A stretch of DNA of 12,510 nt from JAVZIQ01 sp037440545 (GCA_037440545.1 JBBITX010000035.1:1-12510), one strand, 5' to 3'; counted from the first letter of the stretch, positions 1-7,799 are shown. Translations and numbers: made by a program. The notes: generated by a model from the letters alone, not told the origin.

Positions 1-168
1 TTCTCTCTCGCTGGAGGCGGGCACACTATTGCAGCTCTCCAAGAACTTGGATTGGCAGATAAGATTTCCTATGTTAGCACAGCGGGCGGAGCCTTAATCG
101 AGTTTCTCATGGGTAAAAAGCTTCCAGGCGTTATGGCGTTAGAAACGGCGGCTAAACGCGCTCCCTAA
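1..168 (+). CDS. pgk: Phosphoglycerate kinase, C-terminal fragment
   Basis: This is the last 55 codons of phosphoglycerate kinase, which transfers phosphate between 1,3-bisphosphoglycerate and ADP in glycolysis and gluconeogenesis in the cytoplasm. The reading frame is open from base 1, and the gene begins outside the window. The fragment starts with the nucleotide-binding glycine motif in its archaeal form (AGGGHTIAAL), continues with STAGGALIEFL (the family's STGGGA segment, here with Ala for one Gly), and ends with the near-terminal GKKLPGVMALE motif. The product ends AKRAP before TAA. These three motifs in this order are specific for the family. A T-rich tract directly follows. It shares orientation with the GH57 gene 148 bp downstream, but the terminator-like tract argues against co-transcription. 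Confidence 0.93.
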   Translation, partial: FSLAGGGHTIAALQELGLADKISYVSTAGGALIEFLMGKKLPGVMALETAAKRAP

Positions 169-177
169 AACATCCCC

Positions 178-192
178 ATTTTTATTTTTGTT
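178..192 (+). terminator. T-rich archaeal-type terminator after pgk
   Basis: A run of mostly T (ATTTTTATTTTTGTT) begins ten bases after the pgk stop codon, with no hairpin. Archaeal intrinsic termination commonly uses oligo-T tracts alone, so this is a plausible end of the pgk transcript. It is inferred from base composition only. Confidence 0.45.
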
Positions 193-240
193 AATTATTG
201 ACATAATTTCCTTTAATTATCAATTATGGCGAATTATTGA
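193..240. repeat. Two direct copies of AATTATTGA upstream of the GH57 gene
   Basis: The 9-mer AATTATTGA occurs at 193-201 and 232-240, with the related AATTATCAA between them (215-223). The spacing between copies is 39 bases, close to four helical turns. The cluster lies 77 to 124 bases upstream of the GH57 start and could be an operator, but the region is AT-rich and chance repeats are expected. No function can be shown. Confidence 0.25.
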
Positions 241-316
241 AGCAATGCAAACTCCTTGAGTGTTTCCAGCAAACCAGAAATACCGCGCTTGAAAGAATTA
301 GAGAGGTGTGAAAGCT

Positions 317-1861
317 TTGACAGACATAGTTTTCGTGTTCGAAGTTCACCAGCCTTACAGAATTAGAAAAGACTTTTTCTGGGGGAACAAACTTTTCAAG
401 CGCATCAGTAGGGAGAAGCTCTTCGACTACTATTTTGACAGTGAACTAGATAGGGAAATCTTTGACAGAGCTTGCAAGAAATGTTATTTCCCTTCGAATC
501 AAATATTACTAGACCTCATCGATGCTTACAGCAGGGAAGATAAGAAAGTTAAGTTTTCATTCAGCATTTCCGGAGTATTCCTCGAACAGTGCGAAAGCTT
601 CAGCAAAGACCTTTTAGAGTCCTTCAGGCAGCTGGCTAAAACTGGGTGCGTGGAGTTTTTATGCCAAACCTACCACCACTCTTTAGCGAGCCTTTATCCA
701 GATGGCGGAGAATTTATTAACCAAGTGAAAATGCATAACAGAACGGTTAAAGACCTGCTGGGATACACACCAAGCGTTTTTGAGAATACAGAGCTAATAT
801 ACAATAACGCCATAGCGAAGATAGCTGAAGATATTGGCTTTAAGGGCATTTTAACTGAAGGAGTGGAGCGCATACTACGTGAAAAGTCTCCAAACTATCT
901 TTATAGGCCTAAAGGATGCAGGAAGATTAAGGTGCTTCTTCGCAATTATAAGTTGACAGACGACATTGGATTCCGATTTTCAGCGAGATGGTGGAGTGAA
1001 TATCCGCTGACTGCGGATAAATATGCAAGGTGGCTTGCTTCCTCCCAGGGCCACTGCATAGTCATATTTCCAGACTATGAAACTTTCGGGGAACACCATT
1101 GGCCTGAGACAGGAATCCACGATTTTCTAAGACATTTACCAAACGAGATTCTGAAATGGCCTAATCTCAACATGTCCACACCTTCGGAGGTTTTAGCGAA
1201 ATATGAGCCTTTAGGAGAAATCGACGTCCCAGAAGCTTCGGGAACAATTTCATGGGCAGATTTAGAAAGGGATGCAAGCTGCTGGCTTGGAAACACCATG
1301 CAATGGGCTTATTACACTTCCTTAAGAAGGATTGAACCAATTGTTAAGGAGTCAGAAGATCAAGAGTTTTTGAGAATTTGGAGGTGTTTTCAGACAAGCG
1401 ACCACTTATACTACATGTTTTTAGGCGGCGGCGCGCCGGGTGAGGTTCACTCCTACTTTAGTCCTTTTAGCTCTCCAATAGACGCTTATGTCACAGCTCA
1501 AACGGCAATATTGGATTTCGAAAACCGTGTTAGGCTTGCGTCTATAACAGCAGACAACCCCTTTCTATTTTATAAAGGAGTTGGAGAGGAAAATTATACA
1601 GGAACTATTGCTTGGAGTTTAAAGGGATTTCTTAAGGCTTTAGAGGAGGTAAACATTAAGTCTTTAGAGTTCCACAACAACCGCGGAGACTTTGAAAAAT
1701 GGGCAGGGAACTCGTTACGAGATAAAAAGCTTGAAGAAAAATTTAGAGAAGTTAGGCTTTCAAAGCTTAAAGGTGGAGAACTTAGAAAAACGTTAATCAA
1801 AACCTTAAGCGAAAGAGTAAAAGACCTCGAAGATTCTATATGTGAGATTAAATATTTTTAA
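317..1861 (+). CDS. Glycoside hydrolase family 57 α-amylase / 4-α-glucanotransferase-like enzyme
   Basis: A GH57 retaining enzyme that cleaves or rearranges α-1,4-glucans, probably cytoplasmic because no signal peptide is present. The five family signatures appear in order (numbering from TTG 317): HQP at 11-13, the CVEFLCQTYHH segment near 111-121, FENTELIYNN with the candidate nucleophile Glu159, FPDYETFGEHHW with the candidate acid/base Asp253, and SWADLERD near 312. About 514 residues fits the short MJ1611-like archaeal members. Two starts are possible: GTG at 308, which sits inside the Shine-Dalgarno-like GAGGTG at 303-308, or TTG at 317, which lies eight bases after it. I chose TTG because of that spacing. 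The glycogen synthase-like genes downstream support a storage-glucan role. Whether it is a hydrolase or a transferase cannot be told from sequence. A TATA box and a new gene follow within 50 bases. Confidence 0.88.
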   Translation: MTDIVFVFEVHQPYRIRKDFFWGNKLFKRISREKLFDYYFDSELDREIFDRACKKCYFPSNQILLDLIDAYSREDKKVKFSFSISGVFLEQCESFSKDLLESFRQLAKTGCVEFLCQTYHHSLASLYPDGGEFINQVKMHNRTVKDLLGYTPSVFENTELIYNNAIAKIAEDIGFKGILTEGVERILREKSPNYLYRPKGCRKIKVLLRNYKLTDDIGFRFSARWWSEYPLTADKYARWLASSQGHCIVIFPDYETFGEHHWPETGIHDFLRHLPNEILKWPNLNMSTPSEVLAKYEPLGEIDVPEASGTISWADLERDASCWLGNTMQWAYYTSLRRIEPIVKESEDQEFLRIWRCFQTSDHLYYMFLGGGAPGEVHSYFSPFSSPIDAYVTAQTAILDFENRVRLASITADNPFLFYKGVGEENYTGTIAWSLKGFLKALEEVNIKSLEFHNNRGDFEKWAGNSLRDKKLEEKFREVRLSKLKGGELRKTLIKTLSERVKDLEDSICEIKYF

Positions 1862-1867
1862 TTTAAA

Positions 1868-1905
1868 TTTTATAATATAAAGTGCTAATATAAAACCTTG
1901 AGGTG
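1868..1905 (+). promoter_or_regulatory. TATA box and ribosome binding site for the winged-helix/glycosyltransferase operon
   Basis: TATAATATA at 1871-1879 is a strong archaeal TATA-box match. Centred there, initiation would fall near 1900. A second TATA-like stretch (TAATATAAAA) lies at 1886-1895. GAGGTG at 1900-1905 is a Shine-Dalgarno sequence five bases before the TTG start at 1911. If initiation is exactly at 1900 the leader is very short, so the precise start site is uncertain. Confidence 0.5.
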
Positions 1906-1910
1906 GAAAG

Positions 1911-2162
1911 TTGAGGGAGGAACTTCCTCTATCAGAGAAAATTTTACAAACACTTCACAACTTATGTGCAACAGCCCCTGACTTGGCGAGAAAGAGCGAT
2001 GAGCTTGCACAAATTATGCTTTTGGAAAGGGCTGAAGTTGAAAGGATTCTCGACGAGTATGGCTGTGAAGGGTATGTTGAAAGTTTTTTAGACAACGAAG
2101 GGAGGAAGTGTTACTACCTTACTGGAAGGGGGATAATTAAAGTCTGCGCCCTTTTCACCTAG
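1911..2162 (+). CDS. Small winged-helix DNA-binding protein
   Basis: An 83-residue protein whose pattern fits a single winged helix-turn-helix domain. It has helices around residues 7-20 and 26-35, a probable recognition helix around 38-54 (LERAEVERILDEYGCEGYV), and a two-strand wing around 57-71 with a charged turn (DNEGRKCYY) followed by LTGRGI. I see no extra ligand domain. The start is TTG, chosen because GAGGTG lies five bases upstream and no in-frame ATG exists near it. It is the first gene after a good TATA box, and the two glycosyltransferase genes follow at 12 and 9 bp gaps, so it is probably co-transcribed with them. A local regulator of glucan genes is a reasonable inference. The fold assignment is by pattern only. 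Confidence 0.7.
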   Translation: MREELPLSEKILQTLHNLCATAPDLARKSDELAQIMLLERAEVERILDEYGCEGYVESFLDNEGRKCYYLTGRGIIKVCALFT

Positions 2163-2174
2163 CCGGCGAATCCG

Positions 2175-2786
2175 ATGCGTGTGATAATTTTCTGTTGGGA
2201 GTTTCCGCCAAGAGTTATTGGAGAACTAGCTAATTATGTTAAAGAGCTGGCCGTCCAGCTCGCTAAAAACAAAGTTGAAACCAATGTGGTTACATACCAC
2301 GATTATTTAACTGGAATGGCTGAAGAGTATGGAGGTGTAAAAACATACCGAGTAAACAACCCTGTCAAAACTCACATAAACATTGTGACATGGGCTTTAA
2401 CATTAAACCAAGAAATTGAAAGAGTGGCTGCTAACATCTATTATAGAACGAATGGAGGGATAAATCTCATAGACGCCCATGAATGGCATTTCATACCTGC
2501 GGCAGCGACGCTGAAAAAGGCTTTGGACATACCTTTTATATACTCTATTGAAAGCTTAGAACCCCACCGTTCCGGCGGAGCGAATATGCCTTTAAACATT
2601 GCCATCAAAAGCATTGAGTGGCTTGGAACTTTTGAAGCCGACAAGTTAATTGTTAAATCTGAATGGATGGCAAATGAAGTGGTAAGGATATATGGCGTTC
2701 CAAGAGAAAAGATAAAAGTTGTAAAGCCGGAATCAGGCATTTGGATTAGGGCTGTTTTAAAAATCTACAAAAGCATTTCAGGATGA
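2175..2786 (+). CDS. GT-B glycosyltransferase N-terminal half, probably non-catalytic glycogen synthase paralogue
   Basis: This 203-residue protein matches only the N-terminal Rossmann domain of a GT-B glycosyltransferase. WEFPPRVIG (residues 8-16), DAHEW near 100, the ESLEP segment near 128 and a final EKIKVV strand near 180 align with the full-length neighbour. The ESLEP region also resembles the HSLEP segment of actinobacterial-type glycogen synthases. Key positions are changed: the glycine pair of the acceptor loop is GE instead of GG, and the His of the HS motif is Glu. The whole C-terminal nucleotide-sugar domain (R/K site and EX7E) is absent. After the strand the protein ends in a short helix-like tail (IRAVLKIYKSISG) resembling the terminal crossover helix of the family. 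The frame is intact and the next gene starts nine bases later, so this is not a frameshift. It could be a regulatory partner of the downstream enzyme or a decayed copy. Confidence 0.75.
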   Translation: MRVIIFCWEFPPRVIGELANYVKELAVQLAKNKVETNVVTYHDYLTGMAEEYGGVKTYRVNNPVKTHINIVTWALTLNQEIERVAANIYYRTNGGINLIDAHEWHFIPAAATLKKALDIPFIYSIESLEPHRSGGANMPLNIAIKSIEWLGTFEADKLIVKSEWMANEVVRIYGVPREKIKVVKPESGIWIRAVLKIYKSISG

Positions 2787-2795
2787 AGGTTTTAA

Positions 2796-4001
2796 ATGTC
2801 CCGCGAACTGGCTGTTATGATGCTAACATGGGAGTTTCCACCGAGAATTGTGGGAGGAATATCCCCTCATGTTTACCATCTGTCAAGGAACCTAGCTAAA
2901 AACGGTGTTAAGGTATATGTTGTGACATGCGATTTCCCCGGAGCCCCCAAACATGAGACTTTAGAAGGCTTTGAAGTTTTCAGGGTTGATTCCTACAAAA
3001 ACCCTTCTCCAGACTTCGCAAGCTGGGTTTACCTCATGAACATTAATATGCAGAAGGAGGCTGCGTCCATAGTCAAAAATTTGGGGGGAGTTGACATTTT
3101 TCACGCCCACGACTGGCTTGTTGCCGTTGCAAGCATAGGCCTCAAACATGTTTTCAGAAGACCTCTTTTAGCTACAATTCATTCAACAGAGGTTGGAAGA
3201 CGGAACGGCATTCACTCTGATTATGAGAGGATGATTCATGAAACAGAAGCATGGCTGACTTATGAGGCATGGAGGGTTATATGCTGCAGCAACTACATGG
3301 TCTCTCATGTTAAGTTGACCTTTGGACTTCCAGAAGATAAGCTTGAAATGATACCCAACGGTGTAGACGTCAGCCAGTATAGAGGATACGAAAAAGCCTC
3401 TCTGACTCATTTTAGAAGAAGATTCGCCTTACCTGAGGAGAAAATAGTGCTTTTCGTTGGGAGACTTGTTTACGAAAAAGGGGTTCACGTTCTAATTCAA
3501 TCTGTGCCTAAGGTGCTTGAAAATGTTAACGCCAAATTCATAATAGTGGGGGACGGCTACATGAAACACTCCCTTTTAGAAATGGTAAGGAATATGGGTT
3601 TAGCTCAAAAAGTGTTTTTCACAGGCTTTTTAGACGATGAAACTTTGAGGAAACTGCAGAGGTGTGCAGATGTTACAGTTGTTCCCTCGCTTTATGAACC
3701 CTTTGGAATAGTGGCAATCGAAGCCATGGCTGCTGAAAGCCCTGTTGTAGTTTCTGAAGTTGGTGGACTGGCAGAAATAGTTGAACATGACGTTACAGGC
3801 GTTAAAGTTTACCCAAACGACCCGAACTCTTTAACATGGGGGATAACAAGGGTGCTTCTAAACGAAGCTTATGCGACTAGGCTTAGAGAAAACGCATATA
3901 AAAAAGCTGTTGAAGTCTTCAACTGGAGGAAGATAAGTCAAAGCACAAAAAAAGGCTATGAAAAAGTTTTAGAAGAATATTCAAAAACTTTTTGGGCTTA
4001 A
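2796..4001 (+). CDS. Glycogen synthase-like GT-B glycosyltransferase (GT4/GT5 type)
   Basis: A full-length 401-residue GT-B enzyme likely to extend an α-1,4-glucan from a nucleotide sugar in the cytoplasm. The N-terminal domain carries WEFPPRIVGGI with the glycine pair at 20-21, HAHDW at 103-107 and the TIHSTE segment near 127-132. The linker PNGVD follows near 187-191. The C-terminal domain carries VGRLVYEKG (Arg223, Lys228) and EPFGIVAIEAM, the EX7E motif with Glu301 and Glu309, then SEVGGLAEIV. It ends in the usual amphipathic helix. The start ATG has GAAGG upstream, and the gene follows its truncated paralogue by nine bases. Linkage to GH57 and resemblance to the MJ1606-type archaeal enzymes favour glycogen synthase. 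A trehalose or surface-glycan transferase cannot be excluded. ADP- versus UDP-sugar preference is not visible. Confidence 0.85.
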   Translation: MSRELAVMMLTWEFPPRIVGGISPHVYHLSRNLAKNGVKVYVVTCDFPGAPKHETLEGFEVFRVDSYKNPSPDFASWVYLMNINMQKEAASIVKNLGGVDIFHAHDWLVAVASIGLKHVFRRPLLATIHSTEVGRRNGIHSDYERMIHETEAWLTYEAWRVICCSNYMVSHVKLTFGLPEDKLEMIPNGVDVSQYRGYEKASLTHFRRRFALPEEKIVLFVGRLVYEKGVHVLIQSVPKVLENVNAKFIIVGDGYMKHSLLEMVRNMGLAQKVFFTGFLDDETLRKLQRCADVTVVPSLYEPFGIVAIEAMAAESPVVVSEVGGLAEIVEHDVTGVKVYPNDPNSLTWGITRVLLNEAYATRLRENAYKKAVEVFNWRKISQSTKKGYEKVLEEYSKTFWA

Positions 4002-4015
4002 AGCTTTCCGCTAGC

Positions 4016-4954
4016 CTATAAATATTTAAGTCTAACAGCTTTGTTGGGACATGCGTCAACGCATTTTAGACAGTATATGCATTCCGGGTCGTTTATTTTT
4101 TCCCATGGGAGGTCTAAAATATCAACTCTCATGGGACATGCTTTAACGCATTCTCTACATTCTCCCTTAACGCATTTTATTAAGTCCCTTCTAAGCCCTA
4201 GAAAGCTGAACCTGTTTATGACAGCCATTATAGACCCATGGGGACATAAATATTTACACCATCCTCGCTTAACGTATATGGATAAAACAATGAAGCCTAC
4301 TAAAATGAAAAGTTGAACCCAGAAAAGTGGGGTTAAGTTTAAAATCCCAAGGAGGACCTCGGTTAAAGGCTTCTCTAAACTTGCTTTGTAGAATTCCATG
4401 ATGGTTTTCGGCAAGGTTGCAAATAAAGTTTCAGCTGGACTTAATACAGTGAAAGGGGCATATGCAAAAACTCCGAAAGCCTTTTCATAGTTTGCACTTA
4501 TCTTCAAAAATTTTGCAGCTGAGAAGGTTAGGCTAATCAGCAATGTTACTCCCAAGACAAAATATTTTATGTAAAGCATGCTCTTATGAGTTTGATGAGA
4601 AATTTCAGCCTTTTTAATTTTAACAATATCGATTATGTCTTGTATAAAACCGAAGGGACAAATCCACCCACATAAGGACTTACCTAATAAAACTCCTATC
4701 GAAAGGAAGGAAGCTAAAGCCAGCCATGGAAAAACAACTGTCGGCAGCGCCCAGCCGCTAAGCATAAGTTGTATGGCTGTAAAGGCGTCGCCTATGCCGT
4801 TTGGGCTGAACCCCCATGTCCAGAGGACTGGAAGTAGAAATGGCATGGCGCCAAACCTGAAAATTACAGCAATAAAAATCGCGAAGAAAATGAACTGGAC
4901 GATTCGGCGAAATGTGTTGATTTTAAGCAGCTTTTTCTTTATTTTTGCCTCCAA
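4016..4954 (-). CDS. NapH/MauN-like membrane-bound 4Fe-4S protein
   Basis: A 312-residue integral membrane iron-sulfur protein of the polyferredoxin (NapH-like) type. It is expected to pass electrons between a membrane donor and a soluble or exported partner. Hydrophobic segments lie around residues 18-38, 73-93, 127-147 and 207-228. Two membrane-linked cysteine motifs are present: CGWICPFG (Cys95, Cys99) and CKYLCPHG (Cys233, Cys237). The C-terminal end holds two ferredoxin clusters: Cys261, 266, 269, 273, and Cys292, 295, 298, 302, each followed by Pro. The first cluster has a CX4CX2CX3C spacing, one residue wider than the standard CX2CX2CX3C. The start is TTG at 4954; no better ATG is in frame and the ribosome site is weak. 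It is 43 bp downstream of tldE on the same strand and ends 14 bp from the convergent glycosyltransferase gene. Its partner is unknown. Confidence 0.82.
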   Translation of the reverse strand: MEAKIKKKLLKINTFRRIVQFIFFAIFIAVIFRFGAMPFLLPVLWTWGFSPNGIGDAFTAIQLMLSGWALPTVVFPWLALASFLSIGVLLGKSLCGWICPFGFIQDIIDIVKIKKAEISHQTHKSMLYIKYFVLGVTLLISLTFSAAKFLKISANYEKAFGVFAYAPFTVLSPAETLFATLPKTIMEFYKASLEKPLTEVLLGILNLTPLFWVQLFILVGFIVLSIYVKRGWCKYLCPHGSIMAVINRFSFLGLRRDLIKCVKGECRECVKACPMRVDILDLPWEKINDPECIYCLKCVDACPNKAVRLKYL

Positions 4955-4997
4955 TTATCCCGCCACTTCTTTAGTTGACGTCTCTATGTTATTTATT

Positions 4998-6362
4998 TTA
5001 TTTTCCGATAACCTTTACGTTTTCCACTAGAATCCATGGTGCGACAAGTGGTCCAATTTTTCTTTCATTGTTGGCTATACATGAAATATTTTTAATTAGG
5101 TGAAAAACGTTGCCTGCAAGCATTGCGCCTTTGGCAGCGTAAGCAATTTTCCCATTTTCAATTTTCCATGCCGGAGTGGCTACCACAGAGAATTCCCCGC
5201 TTGCCGGGTTGCTGCTGTGGGCTCCTTGTAGGGAGTATACTAGAAGGCCCTCGTCAACCTGGCTGATGAGCTCTTCAGGGGATTTTCTTCCAGGCAGTAT
5301 TCTAAAGTTGGTCGGCTCAACATTTGGCGTTGAAAGGTAGCCAGCCCTGAAAGCATTTCCAGTGCTTTCCCTTCCCTCCTTCTTTGCATTATAATTGTCA
5401 TAGATGAAACTGCGTAGAACACCCCTTTCTATTACCAAAGTTTTTTGCTGTGGAACCCCTTCACAGTCGAACCTCCATGTCCTCATACCGCCTTCTAGCA
5501 AGCCGTCATCATATATTGTTAAAAGTTCAGATGCTATACGCTCTCCTATTCTGCCCTGAAGTGCCGACTGGTTTCTCTGCACATAATCAGCCTTAACAGC
5601 GTTCATAAGAGTGTAGTTGAGGAGTTGTTGCAGGGCGAATTGGGCGAAGATAACCTTCATATTTTTTGTGTTAACCCTTTTAGCCCTTAAAGCTGAAGCT
5701 GCAAGCCGTGCCGCTTCCCTTCCAACTCTCTCCGGATTTATATTTAACACTCTGTCGGCATCAAATTCAAAACATATAGGGGTTACATCGCCCCCTTCCC
5801 GGGCTATTGTTGCTAAGCTACACTCAATAATTGTTCCATAGTCAAATCCGGCAACGCCGTTGGAATTTACAATTCCTCTAGCCAGATAGGAGGCTCCGAC
5901 CCCTCCCTCCACCTGGAAAACCCTTTTATCTGTTTTTTCAGCTTCATCCAACATGTCTGATGACATTTTAACCAAGTCTTCTGAGGAAAGCCTGAGGATT
6001 GATTCATCGAAGGTTTTTCGCGTTTGGGGCAAGGCTTTTCCTTCGGGAAGGCCTTTCCAATCTCTGTTCGGCTTACTTGCCATAGCAAACTTTATGGATT
6101 TTGAAATTGTTTTTTCAATTGCCTCCCAGTTTTCAAGCGTATTTGTGTATGAAAATCCTATTGCCTTTCTAACCACGGTTCTAATTCCTAAACCTTTATC
6201 TATTAAGCGGAGGCTTTTAGCAATTTGTCCCCTATCAATAGCCACGTTAAATGTTAAACCCTGATAAGTGAAGGCTTCCGCTTCATCTGCACCCATCTTT
6301 AGGGCCTGGTCCACAACCTTTTCGGCTAGGTTTAGCACCTCTTCCTCTTCAAGCGCTGCCAC
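4998..6362 (-). CDS. pmbA: TldE/PmbA, inactive subunit of the TldD/TldE metalloprotease
   Basis: A 454-residue TldE/PmbA-family protein. In the known bacterial and archaeal pairs it forms a heterodimer with TldD that degrades unstructured peptides or trims modified peptides; TldE itself lacks the metal site. Here the segment equivalent to HEXXXH (residues about 238-248, IFAQFALQQLL) has no His or Glu. Family signatures are visible: the YDNYNAKKEGRESTGN segment near 321-336 and the SGEFSVVATPAW segment near 388-399. The start is GTG at 6362, preceded by GGAGGTG at a good distance. The first 14 bases overlap the end of tldD, so translation is probably coupled and equal subunit amounts are likely. 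A membrane ferredoxin gene follows. Confidence 0.9.
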   Translation of the reverse strand: MAALEEEEVLNLAEKVVDQALKMGADEAEAFTYQGLTFNVAIDRGQIAKSLRLIDKGLGIRTVVRKAIGFSYTNTLENWEAIEKTISKSIKFAMASKPNRDWKGLPEGKALPQTRKTFDESILRLSSEDLVKMSSDMLDEAEKTDKRVFQVEGGVGASYLARGIVNSNGVAGFDYGTIIECSLATIAREGGDVTPICFEFDADRVLNINPERVGREAARLAASALRAKRVNTKNMKVIFAQFALQQLLNYTLMNAVKADYVQRNQSALQGRIGERIASELLTIYDDGLLEGGMRTWRFDCEGVPQQKTLVIERGVLRSFIYDNYNAKKEGRESTGNAFRAGYLSTPNVEPTNFRILPGRKSPEELISQVDEGLLVYSLQGAHSSNPASGEFSVVATPAWKIENGKIAYAAKGAMLAGNVFHLIKNISCIANNERKIGPLVAPWILVENVKVIGK

Positions 6363-7734
6363 CTACAAGCACCTCCCTTACTCTGATGTGGGGGCCGCCG
6401 TCGCACACGAAGGCTGTCTGCCCCTTTCCACAGCGTCCAGGGGAAAGTTCAAAGTCCTTTCCTACAGCGTCAACTTTATGCAGTGTGTTAAGGGTGTTTC
6501 CGCTTATTGAAGCGTTCCTCACAGGGCTGCTGATTTCGCCTTTAACTATTTCGTAGGCTTCTTGAATCCCAACCTGAAAGGTGCCGTCTAAGTTTGCCTG
6601 ACCTCCTCTGAAACTTTTGAAGTAGTAGCCAAACTTTATGCCTTCTAGAAGCTCCTCAAAAGCATGGTCTTTAGGTTCCATGAAGGTGTTACGCATTCGA
6701 ATGATGGGTTCAACCCTGAAATCTTCTGCCCTTGCATTTCCTGTTGGCTGGGCATTAAACTTCTCAGCCGTCTCACGGTTATGCATAAGTCCAACTACAA
6801 CGCCATCTTTCACCAGAAGGGTTTTCTGCGCCGGGATCCCCTCGTCGTCGTACTTAAAGGAGCCAAATGCGCCCTCTATTGTTCCATCGTCATATATTGC
6901 CACATGTGTTGAGGCGATTTTCTTGCCAAGATTAGGCAACAATACAGATCCTGCCAGAGCTAAGTCTGCCTCTGCCAAATGTCCAAAAGCTTCATGGATG
7001 AAAACTCCGACCACGTTTGGCCCTAAAACAGCTGGGAAGGTTCCGCCTTTAGGTGTTTTCGCGTTCAACTGTTTTACTGCGCGCTCCGCAACCTTATATC
7101 CTAAAATTTCAGGGGTTTCAACGTCGAAAACCTCGTAGCCGGCAGTTGAACCAATTTCCTCCCGACTATGGGTAAAGACATCTGCTTCCCTTGCAGTGGC
7201 TGTTATTCTAGACCATACATATAGCTTGTCCTGTTCTATGTATGTGCCCTCACTGTTCATGAAATAGCTTTTTCCAGCCAGATCCAAATAGTCTATTGTA
7301 CAATTTTTTATGCGGCTGTCATGCTTTAAAATTGTGTGGGCGATATTCAAAGTTGTCTTTATTTTATCTTCAACAGAAATTTGCGAAGGATCTTTCCGAG
7401 GCCTTAAAATGACACGTTCATTGAAAGCCTTTGCATTGGCAAGTTTTATTGGTTGTTTAAGCTTTAAGCTGGCTGCTTTAGCCATTCTGCAAGCGTCACT
7501 TAAAGCACTAATTAGAGTTTCATTTTCAAAAGAGCCCACAGAAGCGAAGCCCCATGCTCCGTTAACAAGAACCCTGATGGCCGCTCCGTTTTCTATTCCC
7601 TCCTTTGCGGCTTCAACGGTTTCTTCCTTCACTGTAAGCATAGTTTTAAAGAGTTTCTCGGCCCGAACCTCTACGTATCCAGCGTTGAACTTTTCAGACG
7701 CCGTATTAATGACTCTGCTTAAAGTTTCTTTCAA
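6349..7734 (-). CDS. tldD: TldD, catalytic subunit of the TldD/TldE metalloprotease
   Basis: A 461-residue zinc metalloprotease of the TldD family, the active half of a cytoplasmic heterodimer with TldE. The signature HEAFGH lies at residues 247-252, giving two His ligands and the catalytic Glu. The third ligand is probably Cys435 in RCGKGQ near the C-terminus, matching the distal Cys described for Escherichia coli TldD. The C-terminal tail ends LVGGSA as is usual in the family, and length is normal. The start is TTG at 7734, with a purine-rich AGGAAGGGGG stretch just upstream. A weak TATA-like sequence lies in the 82 bp gap to endonuclease Q. The stop overlaps the start of tldE by 14 bases. 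The substrate is unknown; no small peptide gene with RiPP features is seen next to it. Confidence 0.92.
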   Translation of the reverse strand: MKETLSRVINTASEKFNAGYVEVRAEKLFKTMLTVKEETVEAAKEGIENGAAIRVLVNGAWGFASVGSFENETLISALSDACRMAKAASLKLKQPIKLANAKAFNERVILRPRKDPSQISVEDKIKTTLNIAHTILKHDSRIKNCTIDYLDLAGKSYFMNSEGTYIEQDKLYVWSRITATAREADVFTHSREEIGSTAGYEVFDVETPEILGYKVAERAVKQLNAKTPKGGTFPAVLGPNVVGVFIHEAFGHLAEADLALAGSVLLPNLGKKIASTHVAIYDDGTIEGAFGSFKYDDEGIPAQKTLLVKDGVVVGLMHNRETAEKFNAQPTGNARAEDFRVEPIIRMRNTFMEPKDHAFEELLEGIKFGYYFKSFRGGQANLDGTFQVGIQEAYEIVKGEISSPVRNASISGNTLNTLHKVDAVGKDFELSPGRCGKGQTAFVCDGGPHIRVREVLVGGSA

Positions 7735-7790
7735 TTTCCCCCTTCCTAAAACGTTGAGTCTGCGGAGAACTCTGATCGTAAATCGAGGCT

Positions 7791-7799
7791 AATAAAAAT
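7791..7799 (-). promoter_or_regulatory. Possible TATA box for tldD-tldE
   Basis: Read on the minus strand, TTTTTATTA lies about 57-65 bases upstream of the tldD start and just after the endonuclease Q stop. It could allow transcription of tldD-tldE-ferredoxin independent of endonuclease Q. It rests on AT composition and position only. Confidence 0.25.

Noticed and set aside
2700..2800. Frameshift or sequencing error splitting one glycosyltransferase into the 2175 and 2796 genes
   Set aside because: The second gene has its own complete N-terminal domain starting with WEFPPR, so the two are paralogous copies, not halves of one protein.
4635..5030. Plus-strand open frame opposite the membrane ferredoxin gene
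   Set aside because: It mirrors the conserved membrane protein and has no independent start signal.
6638..7138. Long plus-strand open frame (166 codons) opposite tldD
   Set aside because: It lies wholly within a clear TldD coding region, has a Ser/Lys/Phe-rich composition typical of antisense frames, and shows no domain pattern or ribosome site.
7310..7792. Plus-strand open frame (160 codons) opposite the start of tldD
   Set aside because: It is antisense to conserved TldD sequence, with a low-complexity Ser/Leu/Ala composition and no recognisable motif.
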